Source: an uncultured Bacilli bacterium (lineage in GTDB: Bacteria; Bacillota_I; Bacilli_A; ML615J-28; CAG-313). From it: a DNA stretch of 32,888 nucleotides. Each line of letters begins with the position of its first letter. The first letter of the stretch is position 1. Positions 9,889-18,293 of the stretch are shown piece by piece. The DNA lies in NCBI GenBank assembly GCA_934098295.1, contig CAKONV010000019.1, forward strand, positions 1 to 32,888, in the 5' to 3' direction. The notes beneath the pieces were generated by a model. That model did no database searches. It saw nothing but the letters and a program-made list of their open reading frames with translations, and had not been told where the DNA came from. Position numbers and translations under genes: made by a program.

Positions 9889-11121
9889 TTAATATAAGGG
9901 AAATTTTTTAGTTAAAACTAAGACATTTTCCTTTATTTTCTTTAAAGCAATTTCATCATCTTTGCTTCTTAAAGCTTTATCGATAAGATTAGCGATTTCA
10001 ATCATTTCTTTTTCTTTCATACCTCTAGTAGTTACACTAGCTGTCCCCATTCTCAAACCACTAGTTATAAAAGGTTTTTCTTCATCAAAAGGAACCGTGT
10101 TTTTGTTACAAGTAATACCTACTTTATCTAAAACTATTTCTCCTTCTTTACCGGTTAAACCAAGTGATTTTTTGACATTAACAATTAATAAGTGGTTTTC
10201 GGTTTTATTAGCCACTAGAGTATAGCCAAGACGTTTTAATTCTTCGGCCAAAGTTTTACAATTTGATATAATTTGTTTTTGGTAAGCTACAAAATCAGTA
10301 GTTAAAGCTTCTTTGAAACAAACAGCTTTAGCGGCAATGACATGCATCAAAGGACCTCCTTGGACACCAGGGAATACGGCTTTATTTATTTTTTTGGCTA
10401 AATCTTCGTTGTTAGTCAAAATCATACCACCTCTTGGACCTCTTAGGGTTTTATGAGTTGTTGTGGTGACAATGTCCGCATAATCTAAAGGATTTGGATG
10501 TTGTTTAGCTGCTACAAGTCCAGCAATATGGGCCATATCAATTAATAAATAAGCTCCAACTTTGTCAGCAATTTCTTTATATCTTTTAAAATTAATAATT
10601 AACGGATAAGCACTTGCTCCTCCCACAATTAATTTTGGTTTTTCTCTAAGAGCAGTTTTTTCTAAAGCATCATAATCAATTTCTTCAGTTTCTTTGTTAA
10701 GATAGTAAGGAATGAACTTGTAATCTATCCCAGAAAAACTTAAAGCACTCCCATGGGTTAAATGACCGCCTTGGTCAAGGGCCATTCCTAAAACTTTATC
10801 ACCATTATTTAAAATAGCTCGATAAGCTGCCATATTGGCTTGTGAACCAGAATGTGGTTGAACATTGACAAATTTAGCATTAAAAAGTTTTTTGGCTCTT
10901 TCAATAGCTAGAGTTTCAATTTCATCAACAAATTCACAGCCTCCATAATATCTTTTTTTAGGATAACCTTCGGCATATTTATTTGTTAAAATAGATCCTT
11001 GGGCTTCTAATACTTCTTTAGAAACAAAATTCTCCGATGCAATTAATTCAATATTATGTTCTTGACGCTCTTTTTCTTTTTCAATTAATGAATAAATTTC
11101 ATAGTCATTTTCTTTTAGCAT
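9889..11121 (-). CDS. glyA: Serine hydroxymethyltransferase
   Basis: A 410-residue cytosolic PLP enzyme that interconverts serine plus tetrahydrofolate with glycine plus 5,10-methylene-tetrahydrofolate, the main source of one-carbon units. Family landmarks are all present: IELIASENFVS near the N-terminus, the NKYAEGYPKKRYYGGCE substrate region, QPHSGSQANMAAY, the cofactor-binding IDMAHIAGLVAA (about 194-205), and the lysine that carries PLP at residue 224 in TTTTHKTLRGPRGG. The length is close to the normal 410-420. The start has CCTCCT on the plus strand (AGGAGG when read along the gene) about eight bases away. It is the only convincing minus-strand gene here and is divergent from the SIMPL gene, with which it shares a 151-base intergenic region. 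Confidence 0.97.
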   Translation of the reverse strand: MLKENDYEIYSLIEKEKERQEHNIELIASENFVSKEVLEAQGSILTNKYAEGYPKKRYYGGCEFVDEIETLAIERAKKLFNAKFVNVQPHSGSQANMAAYRAILNNGDKVLGMALDQGGHLTHGSALSFSGIDYKFIPYYLNKETEEIDYDALEKTALREKPKLIVGGASAYPLIINFKRYKEIADKVGAYLLIDMAHIAGLVAAKQHPNPLDYADIVTTTTHKTLRGPRGGMILTNNEDLAKKINKAVFPGVQGGPLMHVIAAKAVCFKEALTTDFVAYQKQIISNCKTLAEELKRLGYTLVANKTENHLLIVNVKKSLGLTGKEGEIVLDKVGITCNKNTVPFDEEKPFITSGLRMGTASVTTRGMKEKEMIEIANLIDKALRSKDDEIALKKIKENVLVLTKKFPLY

Positions 11122-11138
11122 TTATTTTCCTCCTCATT

Positions 11139-11163
11139 AAATATTATCTTTAATATTTTAACA
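11139..11163 (-). promoter_or_regulatory. Weak promoter and AT-rich inverted repeat upstream of glyA
   Basis: On the minus strand, TGTTAAAAT (11155-11163) resembles an extended -10 box; no good -35 box is visible. Between it and the start lies the inverted repeat AAATATTA (11139-11146) / TAATATTT (11151-11158), a possible operator or leader hairpin. Confidence 0.35.
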
Positions 11164-11212
11164 TTTTTTTAATAAAAAGGAAAATATATAACAATATAAA
11201 AATACAAATGAC

Positions 11213-11243
11213 TTGACTTTTAGTTATATAATGATGATATAAT
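11213..11243 (+). promoter_or_regulatory. Promoter of the SIMPL gene
   Basis: TTGACT (11213-11218) and TATAAT (11238-11243) are separated by 19 bases, slightly long. The start codon at 11273 has a GGAGGT ribosome binding site (11261-11266). Confidence 0.55.
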
Positions 11244-11272
11244 ATAAGTGAATAAAAAATGGAGGTAACTAA

Positions 11273-11929
11273 ATGAAGACAATTACTATAAATGGAGTAG
11301 GAAAAGTTGCAATTAAACCCGATTTAATTGTTATTTCTATGAATTTAAAAACTTTAGATAAAGATTATGATAAAGCGATGATACAGGAATCTTTAAAAAT
11401 ACAGTCTCTTTCAAAAGAACTTGAAGAAGTTGGTTTTAACAAAAATTCATTGAAAACGACTAATTTCAATGTTCATACCAGTTATGAAAATGTAAGAGAT
11501 GAAATGGGTAGATATAAAAATGTTTTTATAGGGTATGAATGCATTCATAATTTAAAAATTGAATTTGATTTAGATATCAAAAGACTAGCTAAAGTGTTAG
11601 CAATTATATCACAATCTACATCAAAACCTGAAGTCTCTATTGCCTTTAGTTTAAAGGATCCAACCATAATAAATAAGAAACTTTTAAACCAAATAACAAA
11701 AAATGCCTTTGAAAAAGCTGAAATCTTATGTGCGGCTTCAAACGTAAAACTTGGCGAACTAGTATCGATTAATTATAGTTGGGAAAAAATGAATCTTTTA
11801 TCAAATACTTCTTACCAGATGGAAACACAATGTATGATGAAAAGTGTAAATGGACCTGTTAATATTGATATGGAACCTGATGATATTTGTATCACTGACA
11901 CTGCTACTTTTATATGGGAAATAATTTAG
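11273..11929 (+). CDS. SIMPL (DUF541) domain protein
   Basis: A 218-residue protein matching the SIMPL/DUF541 pattern. It opens ITINGVGKVAIKPDLIVISM, followed by the typical run of alternating helix and strand with the NSLKTTNFNVHTSYE region and a VFIGYECIHNLKIEF strand. Family members are mostly secreted or periplasmic and of unclear biochemical role (signalling and stress links have been proposed). This copy begins directly with the domain and has no signal peptide or membrane segment, so I infer it is cytosolic. It has its own promoter and a good GGAGGT site. A small lipoprotein gene starts 21 bases after its stop and is probably co-transcribed. Confidence 0.8.
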   Translation: MKTITINGVGKVAIKPDLIVISMNLKTLDKDYDKAMIQESLKIQSLSKELEEVGFNKNSLKTTNFNVHTSYENVRDEMGRYKNVFIGYECIHNLKIEFDLDIKRLAKVLAIISQSTSKPEVSIAFSLKDPTIINKKLLNQITKNAFEKAEILCAASNVKLGELVSINYSWEKMNLLSNTSYQMETQCMMKSVNGPVNIDMEPDDICITDTATFIWEII

Positions 11930-11950
11930 TATACAGCAAAGGAAAAAATA

Positions 11951-12472
11951 ATGAATAAAATATATCATTTCTATATAGTAGTACTTTCTTTATTGATACT
12001 TACCAGCTGTACAAGTAAGAAAACAAGTATTCCCAAGCCTAGTGATGGAGAATTAGAATTTTGGATTACCGAAGATGTAACTTCTCATGATTGGAGTGGG
12101 CATGATTCTATTTATGGCTGGTTTGGAGCTTTTGAATATTTAGATAAGAGATATCATAGTGTTATGGATGAATCTGGTGTAAAAGGAGCTAGGCCCGAAT
12201 ATTATGTTTCTTACATAGTAACTAATTATCCAGATTATTCAAGTAAGAAACAAGCGGTAACTTCAATTGAAATAACCGATCCTAATGTTACTATTTATGG
12301 ACTAAATTTTAATTCTAATCCTTCAGAAATTGATGAAAAAATGATTGTACTTGGATTAAAGAAAATTGAAGAAGGCTTAACTTATGTGAAGGGTAATGTT
12401 ACTTTTAAATTTTTATCGAATAAAATTTTAATTACAGCTTTGGTTACAAATAAAGAAAATATTCAATTTTGA
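11951..12472 (+). CDS. Small lipoprotein of unknown function
   Basis: A 173-residue protein with a clear lipoprotein signal: MNKIYHFYIVVLSLLILTSC, with lipobox LTSC and Cys20 as the lipidated residue. It is expected on the outer face of the membrane. The mature part is rich in aromatics and acidic residues (FWITEDVTSHDWSGHDS, then YGWFGAFEYLDKRYH) and ends in a small strand-rich region. I do not recognise a family. The ribosome binding site CAAAGGA lies seven bases before the start. It follows the SIMPL gene closely and is probably in the same transcript. It is the only gene in the window ending in TGA; reading through would add about 16 residues before a TAG. Confidence 0.7.
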   Translation: MNKIYHFYIVVLSLLILTSCTSKKTSIPKPSDGELEFWITEDVTSHDWSGHDSIYGWFGAFEYLDKRYHSVMDESGVKGARPEYYVSYIVTNYPDYSSKKQAVTSIEITDPNVTIYGLNFNSNPSEIDEKMIVLGLKKIEEGLTYVKGNVTFKFLSNKILITALVTNKENIQF

Positions 12473-12485
12473 TTAAGTAAATACA

Positions 12486-12514
12486 TTGTAAAAAAAAGAA
12501 ATATATGGTAGAAT
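12486..12514 (+). promoter_or_regulatory. Promoter of the F420-ligase-like gene
   Basis: TTGTAA (12486-12491) and TAGAAT (12509-12514) are 17 bases apart, 39 bases before the start codon and just after the preceding stop. Confidence 0.6.
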
Positions 12515-12553
12515 AATTCGTTAAAAAATTTTATAAATGGTAGGTGTAAAAAT

Positions 12554-13747
12554 ATGAGTAGAAAATTAGGAACTATTTCAATGGGAGTTCGTTGTCCAAT
12601 TATTAAAGAAGGCGATGATTTATGTAGTATTGTTGTAAATAGTATAATGGAAGCATGCGAAGAAGAAAACATCAAACTACATGATCGCGATATTGTAGCC
12701 GTTACCGAATCGGTTGTTGCTAGGGCTCAAGGTAATTATGCGACTGTTAGTCAAATTGCCACCGATATAAAAAATAAATACCATGGTGAAGAAATTGGCG
12801 TAATTTTTCCAATATTGTCGAGAAATCGTTTTGCAATTCTTTTAAGAGGTATTGCCCAAGGAACTAAAAAGGTTATCTTAATGTTAAACTATCCATCGGA
12901 TGAAGTTGGTAATGCATTAATATCTTGGGATCAAATAGATGAAAAAAATGTAAATCCCTATTCAGATGTATTAACATACGAAAAGTATCGTGAACTTTTT
13001 GGCTATCATGTTCATGAATTTACTGGTGTCGATTATGTAGAATATTATAAAAATTTAGTAAAAGAAATGGGTGCCGATATTGAAATTGTATTTTCAAATA
13101 ACCCTAAAACAATATTAAATTACACAAAAAATGTTCTTGTTTGTGATATCCATACAAGAAAAAGAACAAAACGCATTCTAAAGGACAATGGTGCTAAAAT
13201 TGTCTTTGGTTTAGATGAAATTTTAACATCACCAGTTGATGGTTCTGGATATAATGAAAATTATGGATTACTTGGATCTAACAAAGCTAGTGAAAATAAA
13301 GTAAAATTATTTCCTCGTAATGCTACTTCTTTAGTAGAGAATATTCAAAAAAGATTATTTGAATTAACTAAAAAAACAGTAGAAGTAATGGTTTATGGTG
13401 ATGGAGCTTTTAAAGATCCTCAAGGAAAAATTTGGGAATTGGCTGACCCAGTTGTTGCTCCTTTTTATACAAAAGGCTTAAACGGAACTCCTAATGAACT
13501 AAAATTAAAATATCTTGCCGACAATGATTTTAAAGATTTAAGAGGAGAGGAACTTAAGAAAGCAATTAAACAAAGAATCAAAGAAAAAGAACAAAGTTTA
13601 GTTGGTAAAATGGCTTCTGAAGGAACAACACCAAGAAAACTAACCGATTTAATTGGATCTCTTTGTGACCTAACGAGCGGTTCTGGAGACAAAGGAACAC
13701 CAATTATTTTAATTCAAGGATATTTTGATAATTATACAAACGACTAA
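12554..13747 (+). CDS. Coenzyme F420-0:L-glutamate ligase-like protein
   Basis: A 397-residue cytosolic protein. The N-terminal part carries the CofE-family hallmarks: CPIIKEGDDLCSIV (about 14-27) and RDIVAVTESVVARAQG (about 45-60), equivalent to the GDxL and Ksxxx segments of F420-0:gamma-glutamyl ligase. The C-terminal half holds a motif VMVYGDGAFKDPQGKIWELA (about 277-296), where true CofE has its metal-binding DxxG region. The protein is much longer than archaeal CofE (about 250). No other F420 genes (cofC, cofD, fbiC types) lie in the window, and bacteria of this kind are not known to make F420. It therefore probably ligates an amino acid to another acidic substrate. It is transcribed alone, with its own promoter and terminator. 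Confidence 0.75.
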   Translation: MSRKLGTISMGVRCPIIKEGDDLCSIVVNSIMEACEEENIKLHDRDIVAVTESVVARAQGNYATVSQIATDIKNKYHGEEIGVIFPILSRNRFAILLRGIAQGTKKVILMLNYPSDEVGNALISWDQIDEKNVNPYSDVLTYEKYRELFGYHVHEFTGVDYVEYYKNLVKEMGADIEIVFSNNPKTILNYTKNVLVCDIHTRKRTKRILKDNGAKIVFGLDEILTSPVDGSGYNENYGLLGSNKASENKVKLFPRNATSLVENIQKRLFELTKKTVEVMVYGDGAFKDPQGKIWELADPVVAPFYTKGLNGTPNELKLKYLADNDFKDLRGEELKKAIKQRIKEKEQSLVGKMASEGTTPRKLTDLIGSLCDLTSGSGDKGTPIILIQGYFDNYTND

Positions 13748-13768
13748 AATTAAATATTATATTAGAGT

Positions 13769-13805
13769 AAAAATGAGAAATAGGAAACTATTTACTCATT
13801 TTTTG
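13769..13805 (+). terminator. Intrinsic terminator after the F420-ligase-like gene
   Basis: AATGAGAAATAG (13772-13783), loop GAAA, then CTATTTACTCATT (13788-13800) with one bulge, and a T-tract. The left arm closely resembles that of the terminator at 24230. Confidence 0.85.
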
Positions 13806-13900
13806 TAAAGGAAAAAATGTTTAGTAAAAACAAATAAAAACTTAAATTTTATTAATAATTACCATATAATAAATTATTAAATATAAAAATCGTAAAAAGG

Positions 13901-13929
13901 TGGAAAAAAACTTTAAAATATGGTAAAAT
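13901..13929 (+). promoter_or_regulatory. Possible promoter of the YwaF-like trio
   Basis: TGGAAA (13901-13906) and TAAAAT (13924-13929) are spaced 17 bases. Both are imperfect. The rest of the gap 13806-13977 is AT-rich with nothing else recognisable. Confidence 0.4.
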
Positions 13930-13977
13930 AAGACGTTAAGATGATTAAAATTATTAAATATTTTTATGAGGTAGCAA

Positions 13978-14832
13978 GTGATTAAATTAGGTAATATTTA
14001 TTATTTTCTCTATATGGCAATTAGTATTTTTTTGATAATTTTTACAATTGTGATAACTAGTAAACAAAATAAGAAGACCCAAAAAATAATTATATTTTGT
14101 ATATTAATGTCGGGATTTATTCTTCATTTTTTAAAACTATTAAACAAACAATATTATGAAGATTTACCATATTCATTAAGAAAAGTATCATTTGAAAATA
14201 TTTGCGCAGTATCAACTTTGATTTTTCCATTCATATTTTTATTTGGTAGCGACAAATGGAAAGATTACATGTATTGTTTTGGAATCTTTGGCGGTGTGGG
14301 AATGATTATATATCCTAATCCTGCTATTGGCTATTCTATTTTTGCGTTTGAAGCTATTAGATGTTATTATTGTCATTTAGTTTTGGTAATATCAGCTATT
14401 TTGATGGTAAAATGTGGTTTTCATAAATTAGATTATCATAGATTGTGGAAAATGCCAATTACTTTTTTTGAAGCTTTAGTAATAATTTTATTCAATGAAG
14501 TTATTTTGATGGCAACCGGCTTAGTAAAACCGGATATAATGGCATTTTTTGATCGTTCATATAGAAATTCATCATTTATATTTGGACCAACACCAAGTTT
14601 TGATTGGCTAAAGCCAGTAATTGATTTTTTTGTTCCATCCCTTTTTAGAACTATTCCTTTTGGAAGTTTAAAAGGACAAGAACTATATTGGCCAATTATT
14701 TGGATGGTTATACCAGGATATATTTTATTATATATTCTTGGTGTGGGGATTTATTTACCATTTGAAAAAGAACATATGAAAAGTGATTTTAAGATTTTTA
14801 AAGAAAAATTTATTCAAAATAATAGTAATTAA
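13978..14832 (+). CDS. YwaF/TMEM164-like integral membrane protein, copy 1
   Basis: A 284-residue hydrophobic protein with about six to seven membrane segments, first of three adjacent related genes. It resembles the bacterial TIGR02206/YwaF family, related to eukaryotic TMEM164. Cys76 (ENICAVSTLIFP) and His133 (RCYYCHLVLV) are 57 residues apart and align with the Cys/His pair kept in the other two copies. Between them is the shared GGVGMIIYPNP loop. From memory, TMEM164 is reported to be an acyltransferase using a Cys and a His with similar spacing, so a membrane-lipid acyl-transfer role is possible but unproven. This copy is the longest and most diverged, with a C-terminal extension. It starts with GTG, five bases after GAGGT (13968-13972). 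Confidence 0.6.
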   Translation: MIKLGNIYYFLYMAISIFLIIFTIVITSKQNKKTQKIIIFCILMSGFILHFLKLLNKQYYEDLPYSLRKVSFENICAVSTLIFPFIFLFGSDKWKDYMYCFGIFGGVGMIIYPNPAIGYSIFAFEAIRCYYCHLVLVISAILMVKCGFHKLDYHRLWKMPITFFEALVIILFNEVILMATGLVKPDIMAFFDRSYRNSSFIFGPTPSFDWLKPVIDFFVPSLFRTIPFGSLKGQELYWPIIWMVIPGYILLYILGVGIYLPFEKEHMKSDFKIFKEKFIQNNSN

Positions 14833-14843
14833 GAGGAGAAATT

Positions 14844-15575
14844 ATGCAAGGAGTGTATGGAGTTTTTCATATCGTTTATTTAGTTGTTGCTGTTATGGCG
14901 ATGATTTTAGAAATTATTATATTAAAAAAGAAAAAAATTAGTGATGATAAACTACAATTAATATTAAAAATTGAAGGTGCTATTTGGCTTATTTCTGTTC
15001 TTCTAAATAGATTTGTTGTTACTTATTCTGATGTTGTCATAAACAATAGAGAAGGCTATACTTGGTTAAACTTGATACCAAATACTTATTGTGGTATATG
15101 TTCATTAGTCCTATCAATTAGCTTACTTACATTAAAAAAAGATAATTTTATCTTTCATTCATTAGGTTACTTAGGACTTGTAGGTGGTTTTGTAACGATG
15201 TTATATCCTGACTTTTTAGATTCACAATCTATTTTTGATTTAAGATCAATAACTGGCCTTCTTCATCATACATTGATGTTTTCAATTATGTTAAAAATGA
15301 TGCTATTTGGTTATATGCAACCAACTATTAAAAAATGTTCATATTTTACCTTAGGAATATGTGTTATTATGACTTTAGGTGTTTTAGAAAAAGATGCCTT
15401 TAAGTTTACAAAAGCAATGGAAATAGGTGATCCACTTTTAAAATCACTTAAGGTTTTAACATCTTGGTATATTACTGATTTGCTTTTAATTATTTGTCAT
15501 TTTGTTTTCTTAGTAATTCATGAGAAAAGAAAAACTCATGAAAATTTAAAAGATATCTTAAAAAAAGTTAGATAA
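14844..15575 (+). CDS. YwaF/TMEM164-like integral membrane protein, copy 2
   Basis: 243 residues with about seven membrane segments, starting 11 bases after copy 1 behind an AAGAGGAG site. The family-like core is clear: NLIPNTYCGICSLVLS contains Cys83 and Cys86, LGLVGGFVTMLYPDFL is the central segment and loop, and LRSITGLLHHTLM contains His141 and His142. The Cys83-His141 distance is 58 residues, the same as I recall for the proposed catalytic pair of TMEM164. The ends of the protein and the loops are Lys-rich, and the C-terminus (EKRKTHENLKDILKKVR) should be cytosolic. It has no signal peptide apart from its first membrane helix. I infer the same enzyme type as its neighbours with a different lipid or acyl preference. 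Confidence 0.65.
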   Translation: MQGVYGVFHIVYLVVAVMAMILEIIILKKKKISDDKLQLILKIEGAIWLISVLLNRFVVTYSDVVINNREGYTWLNLIPNTYCGICSLVLSISLLTLKKDNFIFHSLGYLGLVGGFVTMLYPDFLDSQSIFDLRSITGLLHHTLMFSIMLKMMLFGYMQPTIKKCSYFTLGICVIMTLGVLEKDAFKFTKAMEIGDPLLKSLKVLTSWYITDLLLIICHFVFLVIHEKRKTHENLKDILKKVR

Positions 15576-15616
15576 AATAAATATTATAACAATTTAAAGG
15601 AAAGGAGAATTAGTTT

Positions 15617-16381
15617 ATGTTTGGACCTATGAATAAAGATATTGCCTGTGGAATGTGGTCGCCTACGTATATAATTGCTCTAGCTATTGTTATGATTTTA
15701 ATCATAAAGGGATTAAGTTTATCCTCAAAAATGAGTAACGAAAGTGTGCGTAAAATATTAATATTTGATGCTATCTTTTCTTCTGTTACCGAAATAATTA
15801 AAATGATTTTTATTGGCATCACTTATGGAATAAAAGAAGTTGAATTTGTACCCCTATATTTTTGTTCGTTGTTTATTTATATGAGTTTCTTTTCTTTATC
15901 TAAAAATGAAAAAATCAAAAATACAGGATTATCGTTTTTATTCTATGGTGGTATTGTAGGAGCAGCTTGTTTCTTTATCTATCCTAGTGCGTGTATTCCT
16001 AATTATCCAATCTATCATTTTATGTGTTTAAGAACACTTATTTATCACGGCTTAATGATTTATACAGGTATATTAATTGTAAAGGCGGGTTATTATGTCC
16101 CTAATAAAAAACATTTCCGTAATTATATTATTTCTTTAGGAATTATTTGTATATTTGCTTACATATTTAATGTTTTTTTCGGATATGATTATATGTATAT
16201 TTCCAAACCTATAGATATTCCTATTAGCAAAATGGTATATGAATGGAATCCTTATCTATATCCGTTTATTGCAATGATCGTAGAAGTTTTAGTGCCTTTT
16301 ATGGTGACATCTTTTATTTATGATTTTATAAAATACATAAATAAAAAAAGAGATGAAGAAACAATTGATTCTTTGAATTAA
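15617..16381 (+). CDS. YwaF/TMEM164-like integral membrane protein, copy 3
   Basis: 254 residues with about seven membrane segments, beginning 41 bases after copy 2 with an AAAGGAGA site. It is the most family-like of the three: VEFVPLYFCSLFIYMS matches the LPLxxC signature of YwaF, with Cys83; GGIVGAACFFIYPSAC is the central loop; and LRTLIYHGLMI supplies His144, 61 residues after the Cys. The three proteins are alike in order of motifs but very different in sequence, so the duplications are old. A terminator follows directly, closing the three-gene unit. Confidence 0.7.
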   Translation: MFGPMNKDIACGMWSPTYIIALAIVMILIIKGLSLSSKMSNESVRKILIFDAIFSSVTEIIKMIFIGITYGIKEVEFVPLYFCSLFIYMSFFSLSKNEKIKNTGLSFLFYGGIVGAACFFIYPSACIPNYPIYHFMCLRTLIYHGLMIYTGILIVKAGYYVPNKKHFRNYIISLGIICIFAYIFNVFFGYDYMYISKPIDIPISKMVYEWNPYLYPFIAMIVEVLVPFMVTSFIYDFIKYINKKRDEETIDSLN

Positions 16382-16386
16382 AATTC

Positions 16387-16432
16387 GCTTTTAAGTTTTT
16401 TGTTTTTAACAAACAACTTAAGAGCTTTTTTT
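16387..16432 (+). terminator. Intrinsic terminator of the YwaF-like trio
   Basis: GCTTTTAAGTT (from 16387) pairs with AACTTAAGAGC (ending 16425), followed by seven T. Confidence 0.85.
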
Positions 16433-16476
16433 ATTAGAATAGACAAATGCAAAATCTTAATATATCTTGTCGCAAA

Positions 16477-16508
16477 TTGCTAGAGATTTTTTAAAAAAAG
16501 TGTATAAT
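16477..16508 (+). promoter_or_regulatory. Probable promoter of the ABC exporter operon
   Basis: TATAAT (16503-16508) is perfect. The nearest -35-like hexamer is TTGCTA (16477-16482), 20 bases away, so the -35 assignment is weak. Confidence 0.45.
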
Positions 16509-16538
16509 ATTAAATAAATATTATGAAGAGGTGAATGT

Positions 16539-18293
16539 ATGCGCGAAATATGGCAAACAATGAAACGACTTAAGTGGTTTTTTAAACAATATTGGTTGAA
16601 ATATTTATTTTGTTTATTAGCTTTGATATTTGTTTCGGTAATGCCAGTTGTACCAGCAAAAGTATTAGGAATTGCTATAGACGATATCGCAATGGGAACA
16701 ATTTCTTTATCAAGAATTTTTCTTTATATATTAGGTATTTTTGTAATTCCTCTTTTTGTATACTTAGTAAATATTTATTACCATTATACAGTTAATTTTA
16801 TTGGTCAGGAATTGTCATTTCGTTTAAGAGAACAATATTTAATTCATTTATTCTCAATGGATGCTGAATTATTCGAAAAATATTCAAAAGGTGATTTAAT
16901 AGCTAGAATGAGTAATGATTTGGAAAATGTTAGTCAAATTGCTACATCATTTCTTCAAAATCTTGTTTATTATTTTGCTTTAATCATAGCATCAATTTTT
17001 ATGATGGCTTTAATTAATCCATTGTTAACAATTTGTGCAGTAACTTTTATGCCGATTGCAATAACATTATTAAATAGAGCTCGTAAGAAAAAACGTGCTT
17101 ACTACAAGATTCATCACGAAATATATGCTAATATGACCGAAAGTGTTTTAGAATCAATTGAAAGTGTAAAAACAATTAGAGCATATGGAATGGAAGAGGA
17201 AGATTTTAAAAAAAGTAAGAAAGCTATTGATGCAGATACATCTTCATGGTGGCACATTCAAATGTTTGAATCCCTTTTTACGCCAATGTTTGAATTAGTT
17301 TATGCCATTTCTTATTTTATATCAATTGGCTTAGGATCATTTATGGTCGTAAATAGTATGATTTCTCCAGGTGAACTTGTTAGTTTCCTTTTATATGATG
17401 CTATGCTATATGGACCATTAATTGGTTTAAGTAATATTTTAAATAATATTAGTAATATTAATATTGCAACTGCGAGATACTTTGAAGTCATGGATACAAT
17501 CCCTCATGTAGAAAACGTGATTAATCCTAAAAAAGTAATGAGTTTTAAAACAATTGAATTTAAAGATGTTAGCTTCAAATATCCATTTGATAATTTTAAT
17601 GTTTTAAGTCACATAAATTTAGTAATTTCTAGTGGTGAAACAATTGGTATTGTCGGTCCAACGGGTAGTGGTAAATCAACATTAATTAGGCAGTTACTAA
17701 GAGAATTTAACATTACATCAGGTTCGATTTTAATAGATGGTATAAAAATTGAAGATTATAATATTGATGATATAAGAAATTTAGTTGGTTATGTACCACA
17801 AGAACATGTTTTATTTAGAAGAAGTGTTGATGATAATATTTTAATTGGTAATCCAAAAGCAACTCATTCTCAAATTGATTTTGCCATGGGTATTGCCGAT
17901 TTTAAAAAGGATTTAAAAGAATTATCAGATGGAGAACAAACACTCGTATCCGAATTAGGTGGTTCCCTATCAGGTGGTCAAAGGCAAAGATTATCGATTG
18001 CTCGAGCTATTGTAAAGGATCCAGAAATATTAATATTAGATGATTCCCTGAGTGCAGTTGATGCCTTAACAGAGGCAAATATCATTGAGCAACTTCAAAA
18101 GACAAGAAGAAATAAAACGAATATAATTGTGGCTCACTGTTTTAGTGCTATCGCTTCTGCTGATAAAATAATTGTGCTTGAAGATGGTAAAATTACTAAT
18201 GTTGGTACCCATAAAGAATTATTAAGTTACGATAATTGGTATAAAATGCAATACCTAAATCAAATAAAAGGTGATAGATATGAAGAATTATAG
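16539..18293 (+). CDS. ABC exporter half-transporter with degenerate Walker B (BmrC/YheI-like)
   Basis: 584 residues: a six-helix exporter membrane domain (about 15-315) and an ATPase domain (about 338-584). Visible motifs are Walker A GPTGSGKS (373-380), Q-loop Gln421, signature LSGGQ (477-481), Walker B ILILD with Asp502 where the catalytic Glu normally stands (DDSLSAVD), and His533. The Glu-to-Asp change marks the non-hydrolysing site of heterodimeric exporters such as BmrC/BmrD and TM287/288, and the length matches BmrC (YheI). The partner gene overlaps its 3' end. Substrate is unknown; drugs, peptides or lipids are all possible. The ribosome binding site GAGGTG is seven bases before ATG. 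Confidence 0.9.
   Translation: MREIWQTMKRLKWFFKQYWLKYLFCLLALIFVSVMPVVPAKVLGIAIDDIAMGTISLSRIFLYILGIFVIPLFVYLVNIYYHYTVNFIGQELSFRLREQYLIHLFSMDAELFEKYSKGDLIARMSNDLENVSQIATSFLQNLVYYFALIIASIFMMALINPLLTICAVTFMPIAITLLNRARKKKRAYYKIHHEIYANMTESVLESIESVKTIRAYGMEEEDFKKSKKAIDADTSSWWHIQMFESLFTPMFELVYAISYFISIGLGSFMVVNSMISPGELVSFLLYDAMLYGPLIGLSNILNNISNINIATARYFEVMDTIPHVENVINPKKVMSFKTIEFKDVSFKYPFDNFNVLSHINLVISSGETIGIVGPTGSGKSTLIRQLLREFNITSGSILIDGIKIEDYNIDDIRNLVGYVPQEHVLFRRSVDDNILIGNPKATHSQIDFAMGIADFKKDLKELSDGEQTLVSELGGSLSGGQRQRLSIARAIVKDPEILILDDSLSAVDALTEANIIEQLQKTRRNKTNIIVAHCFSAIASADKIIVLEDGKITNVGTHKELLSYDNWYKMQYLNQIKGDRYEEL

Noticed and set aside
12554..13747. Evidence of coenzyme F420 biosynthesis
   Set aside because: Only a distant, longer relative of CofE is present; no other pathway gene is in the window.
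15610..15822. Minus-strand open frame of 70 codons over the start of YwaF-like copy 3
   Set aside because: It is antisense to a well-supported membrane protein; its hydrophobic appearance mirrors that gene.
16433..16538. Possible riboswitch or attenuator ahead of the exporter genes
   Set aside because: The region is short and AT-rich, and I could not find a stable alternative stem; only promoter elements are supported.
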